Assembly: GCF_028281305.1 (NCBI RefSeq)
Contig: NZ_JANQKD010000012.1
Location: 61,135-125,134, forward strand
Direction: 5' to 3'
Source of the DNA: Pelagibius sp.
GTDB lineage: Bacteria; Pseudomonadota; Alphaproteobacteria; Kiloniellales; Kiloniellaceae
Length of the DNA stretch: 64,000 bases
The notes beneath the pieces were generated by a model that worked only from the letters and a program-made list of their open reading frames with translations, was not told the DNA's origin and made no database searches. Below, in pieces: positions 8,208 through 16,914 of this stretch. A program made the translations under genes and the position numbers. Each line of letters begins with the position of its first letter. Positions within the stretch are counted from its first letter, which is position 1.

Positions 8208-9365
8208 CTACTCCGCCGGTTGCGCCTGGGGCGCGTGCCGCAGGGCTGCGGGATTGCGGCGGACGCGGTAGCGCACCAGGAAGTCGGAGGCGAGAAGGAA
8301 GAACAGCAGCAGGCCCTGGAAGACGCCGGTCACCGCCTGGGGCAGGCCGACCTGCACCTGGGCGTTCTCGCCGCCGATGTAGGAGAGCGCCATCACCAGC
8401 CCGGAAAGGATGATCCCCAGGGGGTGCAGGCGCCCGAGAAAGGCGACGATGATGGCGGTGAAGCCGTAGCCGGGGGAGATCACCGGCACGAGCTGGCCGA
8501 TGGGCCCGGCCACCTCGAAAGTGCCGGCGAGCCCGGCGAGGCCGCCGCTCAGCAGCAGGCAGAACCACACGATGCGCCTGCCGCTGAAGCCGGCATAGCG
8601 CGCCGCCGCCGGCGCCTGGCCCAGCACGCGCACCTGGAAGCCGACGATGGTGAAGGTCATCAGCACCCAGACCGCCACCGCAATCATCAAGGCCACTACG
8701 CCGCCCAGGTGCAGGCGCGTGCCCTCCAGCAGGATCGGCAGCAGGGCGGCATCGCCGAACATGCGCGACTGCGGGAAGTTGAAGCCCATGGGGTCCTTCA
8801 GCGGCCCGTAGACCAGGGTCGACAGAAACAGCGTCGCCACGTAGGTCAGCATCAGGCTGGTGAGGATCTCGTTGACGTTGAAGCGGGTGCGCAGGAAGGC
8901 CGGGATCGCCGCATAGGCCGCGCCGCCGCCGACCGCGCAGAGGCACATCAGCGGCAGGGTCCACCAGGTCTCCTCGTTCCAGAAGGCCAGCGCGATCACG
9001 CCGCCGGTGATGGCGCCCAGAGTGAGCTGCCCCTCGGCACCGATGTTCCAGACGTTGGCGCGGAAGCCGACGGCGAGGCCGACGCCGATCATGATCAGCG
9101 GCCCCGCCTTCACCAGCAGTTCGCTGAGACCGTAGAGCGTCAGCAGCGGCGAAACGAAGAAGTGATAGAGCGCCAGGAAGGGGTTGTAGCCCATGGAGAG
9201 GAAGATGAAGAAGCCGGCCACCACCGTCAGCACCACCGCCAGCAGCGGCGTGGCGTAGAGCAGGCCCTGCGGGATCTCCCGCCGCGGCTCGATCTTCCAG
9301 GACGCCGGGTTGAACACGCTGTAGACGACCAGCCGGTTGCCGGCTGCTCCCGGGTTATGCGACAT
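8208..9365 (-). CDS. ABC transporter permease, BMP/nucleoside type (first permease)
   Basis: 385 residues from ATG 9365, which overlaps the ATPase stop by 11 bases; an upstream ATG at 9395 would need a 41-base overlap. It has an N-terminal membrane segment, then GLAVGFRANVWNIGAEGQLT, the conserved permease loop of the YufP/NupP class, and about ten membrane spans in total. It pairs with the permease at 7272-8201. Confidence 0.92.
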   Translation of the reverse strand: MSHNPGAAGNRLVVYSVFNPASWKIEPRREIPQGLLYATPLLAVVLTVVAGFFIFLSMGYNPFLALYHFFVSPLLTLYGLSELLVKAGPLIMIGVGLAVGFRANVWNIGAEGQLTLGAITGGVIALAFWNEETWWTLPLMCLCAVGGGAAYAAIPAFLRTRFNVNEILTSLMLTYVATLFLSTLVYGPLKDPMGFNFPQSRMFGDAALLPILLEGTRLHLGGVVALMIAVAVWVLMTFTIVGFQVRVLGQAPAAARYAGFSGRRIVWFCLLLSGGLAGLAGTFEVAGPIGQLVPVISPGYGFTAIIVAFLGRLHPLGIILSGLVMALSYIGGENAQVQVGLPQAVTGVFQGLLLFFLLASDFLVRYRVRRNPAALRHAPQAQPAE

Positions 9366-10941
9366 GAGCGGCCTCCGGATGCACCACGGCGGCATCGGTG
9401 CTGACGCCGTGGACGCCGCCCATGAGGAGGCCGATCTCCTCCACCGAGGCCTCGCGGGTCAGCATGGCGCTGGAGAGGACGCCGACGTTGATGACGGCGA
9501 GACGGTCGGTGATGGCGAGCAGTTCGTCGAGATCCTGGGAGACCACGACCACCGCCACGCCTTCCGCCGCCAGGTCGGCCAGCGCCTGGTGGATGGCCGC
9601 GGCGGCGCCGGCGTCGACGCCCCAGGTCGGCTGGGAGACCACCAGCACCTTGGGCTTCTGCAGGATCTCCCGCCCGACGATGAACTTTTGCAGGTTGCCG
9701 CCGGACAGGCTGCCGGCGGAGGCGGTGACGCCGGGCGTGCGCACGTCGAAGGCGGTGACGATCTGCTGCGCGAAGCGGGCCGCCGCCGCGGCGCGGATGA
9801 AGAGCGAGGACAGCAGGCCCATGCGGTGGTGGCCGCTCAGCACCGCGTTCTCCACCAAGGTCATGCCGGGCACGGCGCCGTGGCCGTTGCGTTCCTCCGG
9901 CACCGCGCAGAGGCCCAGCTTGCGGCGCGCGCCGGCGTTGCTGCGGCCGGCCGGCGCACCGTCGATGCGCAGCACGGATTCATGATCCGCCAGACGCTCG
10001 CCGGAGAGGCCCAGCAGCAGTTCGTTCTGGCCGTTGCCGGCGACGCCGGCGATGCCGAAGATCTCCCCCGCGCGCACGGCAAAGGAGACGTTCTTGAGAT
10101 CGACGCCGTGGATCTCTTCGGAGGCCAGGGTCAGCCCCTCGACCACCAGCCGCGCCTCGCCCGCCACCCCCTCGGCGCGCCGCTCCACGGTCTTCAGTTC
10201 CGTACCGATCATCATCTGGGCCATGGACTTGGCGGTCTCCTGGGCCGGATCGCATTCCGCCACCACCCGGCCGCCGCGCAGGATCGTCGCGCGGTCGCAG
10301 AGCTGTTTGATCTCCTCCAGCTTGTGGGAGATGTAGAGGATCGACACGCCCTCGGCGGCCAGCTTGCGCAGCGTCTCGAACAGCCGCTCCACCTCCTGCG
10401 GCGTCAGCACGGAGGTCGGTTCATCCATGATCAGCAGCTTGGGGTTCTGCAGCAGGCAGCGCACGATCTCGATGCGCTGGCGCTCGCCGACCGAAAGCGT
10501 GTAGACGTCGCGGTCCGGGTCCAGCGGCAGGCCGTAAGCCTCGGAGACGTCGCGCACCCGCTCCGACAGCAACGCCATGTCGCCGGGCTTGTCCATGCCG
10601 AGCGCGATGTTTTCCAGCACCGTCATCGCCTCGAAGAGGGAGAAGTGCTGGAACACCATGCCGATACCCAGCGCGCGGGCGGCGTGCGGGTCGGCGATCT
10701 GCATCACCGCACCGTTCCAGGCGAGCGTGCCCTCGTCGGGGTGGAGGACGCCGTAGATCATCTTCACCAGGGTCGACTTGCCGGCACCGTTCTCCCCCAG
10801 CAGCGCGTGCACCTCCCCGGGCGCGACGGCGAAGTCGACGTGGTCGTTGGCGAGCACGCCGGGGAAGCGCTTGGTGACGCCCTTCACTTCGAGGCGGGGC
10901 ACCGGCCGCGCCGCGCTGCTGTCGCTTCCCGGTGCCGTCAT
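9355..10941 (-). CDS. ABC transporter ATPase with two nucleotide-binding domains
   Basis: 528 residues with tandem ABC domains. The first is canonical: GENGAGKSTLVKM, signature LSVGERQRIEI, Walker B LLIMDEPTSVL. The second is degenerate at the P-loop (GIAGVAGNGQNELLLGL) but has LSGGNLQKFIVGRE and Walker B-like KVLVVSQPTWG. This asymmetry is usual in the RbsA/YufO class. Its start codon overlaps the xdhB stop by 4 bases (ATGA), tying purine oxidation and import into one transcript. In Walker B of domain two, Asp-Glu is replaced by Ser-Gln, so only one domain should hydrolyse ATP. Confidence 0.93.
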   Translation of the reverse strand: MTAPGSDSSAARPVPRLEVKGVTKRFPGVLANDHVDFAVAPGEVHALLGENGAGKSTLVKMIYGVLHPDEGTLAWNGAVMQIADPHAARALGIGMVFQHFSLFEAMTVLENIALGMDKPGDMALLSERVRDVSEAYGLPLDPDRDVYTLSVGERQRIEIVRCLLQNPKLLIMDEPTSVLTPQEVERLFETLRKLAAEGVSILYISHKLEEIKQLCDRATILRGGRVVAECDPAQETAKSMAQMMIGTELKTVERRAEGVAGEARLVVEGLTLASEEIHGVDLKNVSFAVRAGEIFGIAGVAGNGQNELLLGLSGERLADHESVLRIDGAPAGRSNAGARRKLGLCAVPEERNGHGAVPGMTLVENAVLSGHHRMGLLSSLFIRAAAAARFAQQIVTAFDVRTPGVTASAGSLSGGNLQKFIVGREILQKPKVLVVSQPTWGVDAGAAAAIHQALADLAAEGVAVVVVSQDLDELLAITDRLAVINVGVLSSAMLTREASVEEIGLLMGGVHGVSTDAAVVHPEAAHVA

Positions 10942-13280
10942 GATGCCGCCTCCGCTGAGGCCATGACCTCTTTGCGCAGACGCTCGACGGTCATCAGCAC
11001 CCGCTCGGGCGTTGCCGGAGCATCGAGCCGCGGACAGAGACGATAGTCGCCGACAGCGGCAATGGCGTCGGAGAGCGCATGGAGCACGGAGATCGCCAGC
11101 ATCAGCGGCGGCTCGCCGACGGCCTTGGAGCGAAAGATGGTTTCCTCCCGATTGGGACTGTCCTTCAGCAGTTCAACATTGAAGACCGGGGGACGGTCGC
11201 CGCAGGCCGGAATCTTGTAGGTCGAGGGCGCATGGGTGCGCAAGCGGCCGGCCTCGTCCCACCACAGTTCCTCGGTGGTGAGCCAGCCCATGCCCTGCAC
11301 GAAGCCGCCTTCGATCTGGCCGAGATCGATGGCCGGATTCAAGGACTCGCCAACGTCGTGCAGGATGTCGACGCGCTCGACGCGGTACTCGCCGGTGAGC
11401 GTATCGACAGCCACCTCGCTGACCGCAGCCCCGTAGGAGAAGTAGTAGAACGGGCGGCCCCTGCCCGCTTCCCGGTCCCAGTGGATCTTCGGTGTCTTAT
11501 AGAAGCCGGTCGAGGACAGCGAGACCCGGGCCAGATAGGCCGCATTCACAACCTCGGCAAAAGCGATCTTCTGATTGCCGACCCGCAGACAGCCGGGCAG
11601 GAATTCGATCTGGTCTTCCGGCACGCCCCAGTTTTCCATGACGAAGTCGACCAGCCGCGCCTTGATGGTGTTGCAGGCGTTGAGCGCGGCCATGCCGTTG
11701 ATGTCCGAACCGGAGGAGGCCGCCGTGGCCGAGGTGTTGGGCACCTTGCCGGTGGAGGTGGCGGTGATGCGCACCCGGTCGATGTCGACCTGAAAGGCCT
11801 CCGCGACGACCTGCGCCACCTTGGTGTAGAGCCCCTGGCCCATCTCGGTGCCGCCGTGGTTCAGATGAATGGAGCCGTCGCGGTAGATGTGCACCAGGGC
11901 GCCGGCCTGGTTGTAGGCCGTCAGGGTGAAGGAGATGCCGAACTTCACCGGCGTCAGCGCGATCCCGCGCTTGATCACCGGCGAGGTCTTGTTGAAGTCC
12001 CGGAGCGCAGCCCGCCTGCCGTGATAGCCGCTGTCCGCTTCCAGCCTTTCGATGATCTCAGGCGCGATGTTGTCTTCGACCTGCTGGTGATAGGGCGTGA
12101 TGTCTCGACCGCCGGGGCCGTAGAGGTTCAGCTTGCGGACCTCCAGCGGATCCTTGCCGAGGGCGAAGGCGATCTCCTCGATCACCCGCTCGCCGCCGAT
12201 CATGCCCTGGGGGCCGCCGAAACCGCGGAAGGCTGTATGGGAACAGGTGTTGGTCTTGAGGGGTTGAGAGGTCAGCCGCACGTCGGGAAAGTAGTAGCAG
12301 TTGTCGGCGTGAAAGAGAGTGCGGTCGGTCACCGGGCCGGAGAGGTCCGCCGACCAGCCGCAGCGCGCCGCGTAGGTCATGTCCAGCGCCAGGATGCGCC
12401 CCTCCCCGTCGAAGCCGACGTCATAGTCGATCTCGAAGTCGTGACGCTTGCCGGTGACGGCGAAGTCGTCGTCGCGGTCGGGCCGGATCTTGGCCGCGCG
12501 TCCGCTCTTCTTGGCGACCAGGGCCGCCACCACGGCGAAGAGGTTGCCTTGGGTTTCCTTGCCGCCGAAGGCGCCGCCCATGCGCCGCACCTCGACGGTG
12601 ACGGCATTGGCGGGCGCCCCCAGCGCGCCGGCCACCATGGTCTGGATCTCGGTGGGATGCTGCGTGGACGACAGCACCCGGACCTCATCGTCCTCGCCGG
12701 GCAGGGCCATGGCGATCTGGCTTTCCAGATAGAAGTGCTCCTGCCCGCCGACGGCCATGCGGCCCTGCAGCCGACGCGGCGCCGTCTTCAGGGCGGCGGC
12801 GGCATCGCCCCGGGCGAGGGTCATCGGCTCGGTCACCATCTCCCCGCCGGCGCGGGCCTCCACAAAACTCAGCACCGCCGGCAGCGCATCGTAGTCGATT
12901 TCCGCCAGCCGCGCCGCCCGCCGCGCCTGATCGCGCGTGCGTGCCGCCACGGCGAAGATCGGCTGCCCGACATACGCCACCGTTTCTTCAGCCAGGATCG
13001 GCTCGTCATGGCGGTGGGTCGGGCTGATGTCGTTGACGCCCGGAACGTCGGAAGCTGTGAGCACCAGGACGACCCCCTCCGCCGCCCGCACCGGCGCCAG
13101 ATCCAGCTTGCGGATGCGGCCGTGGGCGACCGTGGAGAGGCCGAGCGCGACATGCAGCAACCCCTGCGGTTCCGGCAGGTCGTCGATGTAGGCGGCTGCG
13201 CCGGAGACGTGCTTGTGTCCGCTGTCGTGGCGCAGCGGCTGCTGCACGCCGCCTTTGATCGCCGGCTCAGGCATGGGCAT
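10938..13280 (-). CDS. xdhB: Xanthine dehydrogenase, molybdenum (large) subunit
   Basis: 780 residues from the ATG at 13280 (a second ATG six bases on); the longer open frame upstream is a shadow of xdhA. Seen: GGQEHFYLESQ, MGGAFGGKE, AFRGFGGPQG with the substrate Arg, HGGTEMGQGL, and GEPPLMLAISV containing the catalytic Glu. These are the molybdopterin and active-site motifs of bacterial XdhB, and length fits the family. With XdhA it oxidises hypoxanthine and xanthine to urate in the cytoplasm. It overlaps xdhA by 14 bases and the ABC ATPase by 4. The cofactor-sulfuration chaperone XdhC is not encoded in this window. Confidence 0.96.
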   Translation of the reverse strand: MPMPEPAIKGGVQQPLRHDSGHKHVSGAAAYIDDLPEPQGLLHVALGLSTVAHGRIRKLDLAPVRAAEGVVLVLTASDVPGVNDISPTHRHDEPILAEETVAYVGQPIFAVAARTRDQARRAARLAEIDYDALPAVLSFVEARAGGEMVTEPMTLARGDAAAALKTAPRRLQGRMAVGGQEHFYLESQIAMALPGEDDEVRVLSSTQHPTEIQTMVAGALGAPANAVTVEVRRMGGAFGGKETQGNLFAVVAALVAKKSGRAAKIRPDRDDDFAVTGKRHDFEIDYDVGFDGEGRILALDMTYAARCGWSADLSGPVTDRTLFHADNCYYFPDVRLTSQPLKTNTCSHTAFRGFGGPQGMIGGERVIEEIAFALGKDPLEVRKLNLYGPGGRDITPYHQQVEDNIAPEIIERLEADSGYHGRRAALRDFNKTSPVIKRGIALTPVKFGISFTLTAYNQAGALVHIYRDGSIHLNHGGTEMGQGLYTKVAQVVAEAFQVDIDRVRITATSTGKVPNTSATAASSGSDINGMAALNACNTIKARLVDFVMENWGVPEDQIEFLPGCLRVGNQKIAFAEVVNAAYLARVSLSSTGFYKTPKIHWDREAGRGRPFYYFSYGAAVSEVAVDTLTGEYRVERVDILHDVGESLNPAIDLGQIEGGFVQGMGWLTTEELWWDEAGRLRTHAPSTYKIPACGDRPPVFNVELLKDSPNREETIFRSKAVGEPPLMLAISVLHALSDAIAAVGDYRLCPRLDAPATPERVLMTVERLRKEVMASAEAAS

Positions 13281-14757
13281 AACCCGGGGCCCTGATGGCG
13301 CCGGGCCCCACCAGCCGCGTCGCGCTGTCCGGCGCCGTCGTTTCGAGGAAGCAGCGCCGCAGCAGGTTCTTCGCAACGGTCATCCGATAGTCCGCCGAGG
13401 CGCGCCAGTCGCTGATCGGGGAGAAGTCGCGCTCCAGCGCGGTCATGGCGCGCTCCAGCGTCGATTCGTCCCAGGCCGCGCCGGTCAGTGCGGCCTCGGC
13501 TGCCGGCGCGCGCTTGGGCGTCGCCGCCAGGCCGCCGTAGGCAAGGCGCGCTTCGGCAATCCGCCCGTTCTCGATCGTGAGACGGAAGGCCCCCAGCAGG
13601 GCGGAGATGTCCTGGTCGAAGCGCTTGGAGATCTTGTAGGCGCGGAACACTTGGCCCGGCTGCGGCAGGGGCAGGGTCATGCCTGCGACGAACTCGCCCG
13701 CCGCGCGGTCCTGCCTGCCGTAGTCGATGAAGAAATCCTCCAAAGGCAACGAACGGCATTCCGTCCCTTTGCGCAGGTGCAGGGTCGCCCCTGCGGCGAT
13801 CAGCAGCGGCGGTGAATCGCCGATGGGCGAGCCGTTGGCGATGTTGCCGCCGATGGTGCCGGCATTGCGGATCTGCACCGAGCCGAGGCGCCGCATCACC
13901 TCGCCCATGTCGGGATAGTGCGCGGCAATCTGGGCCATGGCGTCGCTGTAGGTCACGCCGGCACCGATCTCCAGCGTGTCGCCGGCTTCTTCGATCTCTG
14001 CGAGGCCGGCAACGCGGCCGAGGGCAATCACCGTCTGCGGACGGAATAGATCCTTGGTGACCCAGAGCCCCACGTCGGTGGAGCCGGCCACCAGGGTCGC
14101 CTCCGGATGCTCCTCGTAGAGTTCCGCCAGAACTTCGACTGTAGCCGGCGCGAAGAACTGCCGTGTGCCGCTTTCGTCCGCGACCGCGAGGGTCTTGTCG
14201 TCCTGCAGGGCGGCAAGGGCCTCCAGGGTCGCCGCCTCCTGCGCCGCGAAGCGGTCGTCGCGCGGCGCCCTCTCGTAAGCCTGCTTGGCAGCCTGGGCGA
14301 TGGGGGCGTAGCCGGTGCAGCGGCAGAGATTGCCGGCGAGCACGTCGTTCACGGTCGCATCGTCGGGCGCCGCTGCGAGATGGCGCGTCATGGCGAAGAG
14401 CGACATGACGAACCCCGGCGTGCAGAAGCCGCACTGTGAGCCGTGGCAGTCCACCATGGCCTGCTGCACGGGATGCAGGGTGCCGTTCTCCGCCAGGTGT
14501 TCGACGGTGATGAGCTGGCAGCCGTCGAGGGTGCCGACGAACTGGATGCAGGCGTTCACCGCTTCATAGGCAAGACCGCCGTCGCGCGGGCGCGCCAGCA
14601 CCACGGTGCAGGCGCCGCAATCGCCCTCGTTGCAACCTTCCTTGGTCCCCACCAGGCCCTCGACCTGCCGCAGGTAGTCGAGCACGGTCATGGTGGGATC
14701 GACCTGGGTCAGGCGCCGCGGGGCATCGTTCAGCAGGAAGCGGAGTTCGCGGCGCAT
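13267..14757 (-). CDS. xdhA: Xanthine dehydrogenase, FeS/FAD (small) subunit
   Basis: 496 residues. N-terminal plant-type 2Fe-2S motif CNEGDCGACTVV, second 2Fe-2S domain with CGFCTPGFVMS and LCRCTGY, then a FAD-binding domain with VAGSTDVGLWV and TIGGNIANGSPIGDSPP. This order is that of bacterial XdhA. It passes electrons from the molybdenum centre to NAD+ or another acceptor. It starts 4 bases after the uraH stop and is co-transcribed with uraH, xdhB and the importer. Confidence 0.96.
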   Translation of the reverse strand: MRRELRFLLNDAPRRLTQVDPTMTVLDYLRQVEGLVGTKEGCNEGDCGACTVVLARPRDGGLAYEAVNACIQFVGTLDGCQLITVEHLAENGTLHPVQQAMVDCHGSQCGFCTPGFVMSLFAMTRHLAAAPDDATVNDVLAGNLCRCTGYAPIAQAAKQAYERAPRDDRFAAQEAATLEALAALQDDKTLAVADESGTRQFFAPATVEVLAELYEEHPEATLVAGSTDVGLWVTKDLFRPQTVIALGRVAGLAEIEEAGDTLEIGAGVTYSDAMAQIAAHYPDMGEVMRRLGSVQIRNAGTIGGNIANGSPIGDSPPLLIAAGATLHLRKGTECRSLPLEDFFIDYGRQDRAAGEFVAGMTLPLPQPGQVFRAYKISKRFDQDISALLGAFRLTIENGRIAEARLAYGGLAATPKRAPAAEAALTGAAWDESTLERAMTALERDFSPISDWRASADYRMTVAKNLLRRCFLETTAPDSATRLVGPGAIRAPGYAHA

Positions 14758-14761
14758 GGGC

Positions 14762-15163
14762 TCAACTGCCCCGGTAGGTCGAGTAGCCGTAGGGCGAGAT
14801 CAGCAGCGGGACGTGATAATGCTCCCCCGGCGCGGCGATCCCGAAGCGGATCGGCACGACGTCCAGGAAGGGCTGATCGGGCAAAGCCGTGCCCAGCCCG
14901 CGAAAGTAATCCGCGGCCTGGAAGACAAGCTCGTAGATGCCGGCGGCAAAGGCCGCGCCCTCCAGCAGCGGCCCGTTGCAGCGCCCGTCGGCATTGGTCT
15001 CGGTGGTCACCAGATGCTCGCGCGTTTCGCCCGAAAGCCGGTAAAGCGCGATGCGAATGCCCGCCGCCGGTCGGCCGTTGGCCGTATCCAGCACATGGGT
15101 GGTCAGCCTGCCGGGCTCACTGCCGGGCCCGCTATCAGACACACTGGCGTTGCTGCCAGCCAT
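14762..15163 (-). CDS. uraH: 5-hydroxyisourate hydrolase (transthyretin-like)
   Basis: 133 residues. After a Ser/Gly-rich leader, [14 protein letters not shown] is the first HIUase signature and the protein ends in YRGS, the family C-terminal tetrapeptide. [18 protein letters not shown] contains the substrate-contacting His and Tyr. It hydrolyses 5-hydroxyisourate, the product of urate oxidase, to OHCU, which the divergent uraD product then decarboxylates. First gene of the xdh-importer operon. No urate oxidase is seen in the window. Confidence 0.94.
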   Translation of the reverse strand: MAGSNASVSDSGPGSEPGRLTTHVLDTANGRPAAGIRIALYRLSGETREHLVTTETNADGRCNGPLLEGAAFAAGIYELVFQAADYFRGLGTALPDQPFLDVVPIRFGIAAPGEHYHVPLLISPYGYSTYRGS

Positions 15164-15502
15164 ACTTTCCCCCTCCTGATCAGCCTGTCCCTGTTCCGGC
15201 CTTTGGCCGCTGCCCGCGCCCCTGATCGGTCATACCACGGGCGCGATCCACCGGCCTTGCAGCTTTTACCCTTTACGGGCGGACCCTGATTGTTTTAGAG
15301 GGGCCCTCGCCTTGTCGCTGGCCTTATGAGACGCTCTATCTTCCAAGGCAGCGACAGAAAACAGAAGATTACTCCCTCCATAAGCAGTTTCAAAAAAAAC
15401 CTGCAAGTGAGGGCGCAATAATCTGCACTACAATAGTTCGTGCGCGTGCGGAACTGGGCCCTCAAGAGGACGCAGCAAAGGGACGCCGAAAGGGGACAGG
15501 GG
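15164..15502. promoter_or_regulatory. Divergent promoter region between the two purine operons
   Basis: This 339-base gap separates uraH (minus) from puuE (plus) and should hold both promoters. It is locally AT-rich at about 15355-15440. A TACAAT hexamer at about 15429-15434 could be a -10 box for puuE, but its -35 partner is weak. No gene or clear operator was recognised, and no regulator gene adjoins it. Confidence 0.4.
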
Positions 15503-16411
15503 ATGGCGGGCGAATATCCGCGCGATCTGATCGGTTATGGCGCCTCGCCGCCCGACCCGGGCTGGCCCGGCGGTGCAGTGATCGCCGTTCAGTTCGTGAT
15601 CAACTACGAGGAGGGCGGCGAAAACTCCATCCTCCACGGCGATGCGGCCTCAGAGGCCTTTCTGTCGGAGATCGTCGGTGCCCAGCCCTGGCCCGGCCAG
15701 CGCCACATGAACATGGAGTCGATCTACGAATACGGCAGCCGCGCAGGCTTCTGGCGGCTGCACAGGCTGTTCACCCAGGCCGGGATCCCGGTCACCGTCT
15801 ACGGCGTCGCCACCGCTCTGGAACGCAATCCCGCCGCCGTCCGGGGCATGCAGGCGGCGGACTGGGAGATCGCCTCCCACGGCCTCAAGTGGATCGAGTA
15901 CAAGGACTTCTCGCAGGACGAAGAACGCGCCCATATGGCCGAGGCGATCCGCATCCACGAGAGCGTCACCGGCGAACGCCCGCTCGGCTGGTACACCGGG
16001 CGCACCTCCGTCAACACCCTGGATCTGGTGATGGAGGACGGCGGCTTTCTCTATTCTTCGGATTCCTACGCCGACGACCTGCCCTACTGGGTCGAGGGCC
16101 CCAAGGGCCCGCACCTCATCATCCCCTACACCCTGGATGCCAACGACATGCGCTTCGCCACGCCCCAGGGCTTCAACGCGGGCGACCAGTTCTTCACCTA
16201 CCTGAAAGACTCCTTCGACCTGCTCTATGCGGAGGGCAAGGCGGGGGCGCCCAAGATGCTCTCGGTAGGCCTGCACTGCCGCCTCGCCGGGCGGCCCGGA
16301 CGGGCGGCGGCGCTGGCCCGTTTCCTCGACTACGTGACGTCGCACGAGGCCGTCTGGACGCCGCGGCGTATCGACATCGCCCGCCACTGGCACGAGAGAC
16401 ACAGGCCGTGA
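15503..16411 (+). CDS. puuE: Allantoinase, PuuE (polysaccharide-deacetylase fold)
   Basis: 302 residues from ATG 15503, preceded by AAGGGGACAGGGG; an in-frame ATG at 15440 has no such site. Begins with YPRDLIGYG and carries FVINYEEGGENS, QRHMNMESIYEYG, EIASHGLKWI and GWYTGRTSVNT, the motifs of cofactor-light PuuE allantoinases and not of the amidohydrolase-type AllB. It converts allantoin to allantoate. It overlaps uraD by 4 bases (GTGA) and heads the ureide operon. Confidence 0.94.
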   Translation: MAGEYPRDLIGYGASPPDPGWPGGAVIAVQFVINYEEGGENSILHGDAASEAFLSEIVGAQPWPGQRHMNMESIYEYGSRAGFWRLHRLFTQAGIPVTVYGVATALERNPAAVRGMQAADWEIASHGLKWIEYKDFSQDEERAHMAEAIRIHESVTGERPLGWYTGRTSVNTLDLVMEDGGFLYSSDSYADDLPYWVEGPKGPHLIIPYTLDANDMRFATPQGFNAGDQFFTYLKDSFDLLYAEGKAGAPKMLSVGLHCRLAGRPGRAAALARFLDYVTSHEAVWTPRRIDIARHWHERHRP

Positions 16412-16914
16412 CCGGGCCCGCCGACCTGGGCCGGGAGGCCTTCGTCGCCCGCTTCGGCGGCGTCTTCGAGCATTCGCCCTGGATCGCCGAGGCGGCCTAC
16501 GACGCCGGTATCCCGGCAGACGCCGAAAGCGCCGAGGCGCTGCACGCACTCCTGGTTGCAGCCATGCAGGCGGGCAGCGAGGACCAGAAGCGCGCGCTCA
16601 TCACCGCGCACCCCGACCTCGCCGGCCGCCTGGCCCGGGCCGGGCGGCTGACCGCCGACTCCGCGAGGGAGCAGGCTTCGGCGGGTCTCGACCTGCTGAG
16701 CGACGCCGAGCGGGAGACTTTCACGGCCCTCAACGAGGCCTACAAGGACCGCTTCCGGATGCCCTTCATCATGGCGGTCAAGGGGCGCTCCAAGGACGAG
16801 ATCCTGGCCGCCTTCCGCGCGCGCCTGGACAACGACGCGGAGGCGGAATTCGCCACCGCCCTGGCGCAGATCGAGCGCATCGCGCTTCTCAGACTGAAGG
16901 ACATGCTGCCATGA
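16408..16914 (+). CDS. uraD: OHCU decarboxylase
   Basis: 168 residues from a GTG start at 16408 that overlaps the puuE stop (GTGA). Seen: FEHSPWIAE near the N-terminus, the catalytic-His segment ITAHPDLAGRLA, LNEAYKDRFRMPFI and AVKGRSKDEILA, all typical of 2-oxo-4-hydroxy-4-carboxy-5-ureidoimidazoline decarboxylases. It makes S-allantoin, the substrate of PuuE. UraH, UraD and PuuE therefore form three consecutive steps encoded on both sides of one promoter region. It overlaps the next gene by 4 bases. Confidence 0.94.
   Translation: MTGPADLGREAFVARFGGVFEHSPWIAEAAYDAGIPADAESAEALHALLVAAMQAGSEDQKRALITAHPDLAGRLARAGRLTADSAREQASAGLDLLSDAERETFTALNEAYKDRFRMPFIMAVKGRSKDEILAAFRARLDNDAEAEFATALAQIERIALLRLKDMLP

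Noticed and set aside
7665..9404. 579-codon plus-strand open frame
   Set aside because: It is antisense to two permease genes with clear membrane and family motifs. The translation is Gln/His/Asp/Gly-rich without any fold, as expected for the reverse of GC-rich genes.
9337..13295. Plus-strand open frames of 569 and 738 codons
   Set aside because: They mirror the importer ATPase and xdhB on the minus strand, which carry complete catalytic motifs; the mirror frames have none.
12869..14434. 521-codon minus-strand frame out of phase with xdhA/xdhB
   Set aside because: Arg/Gly/Pro-rich translation spanning two real genes in another frame; no motif and no ribosome-binding site.
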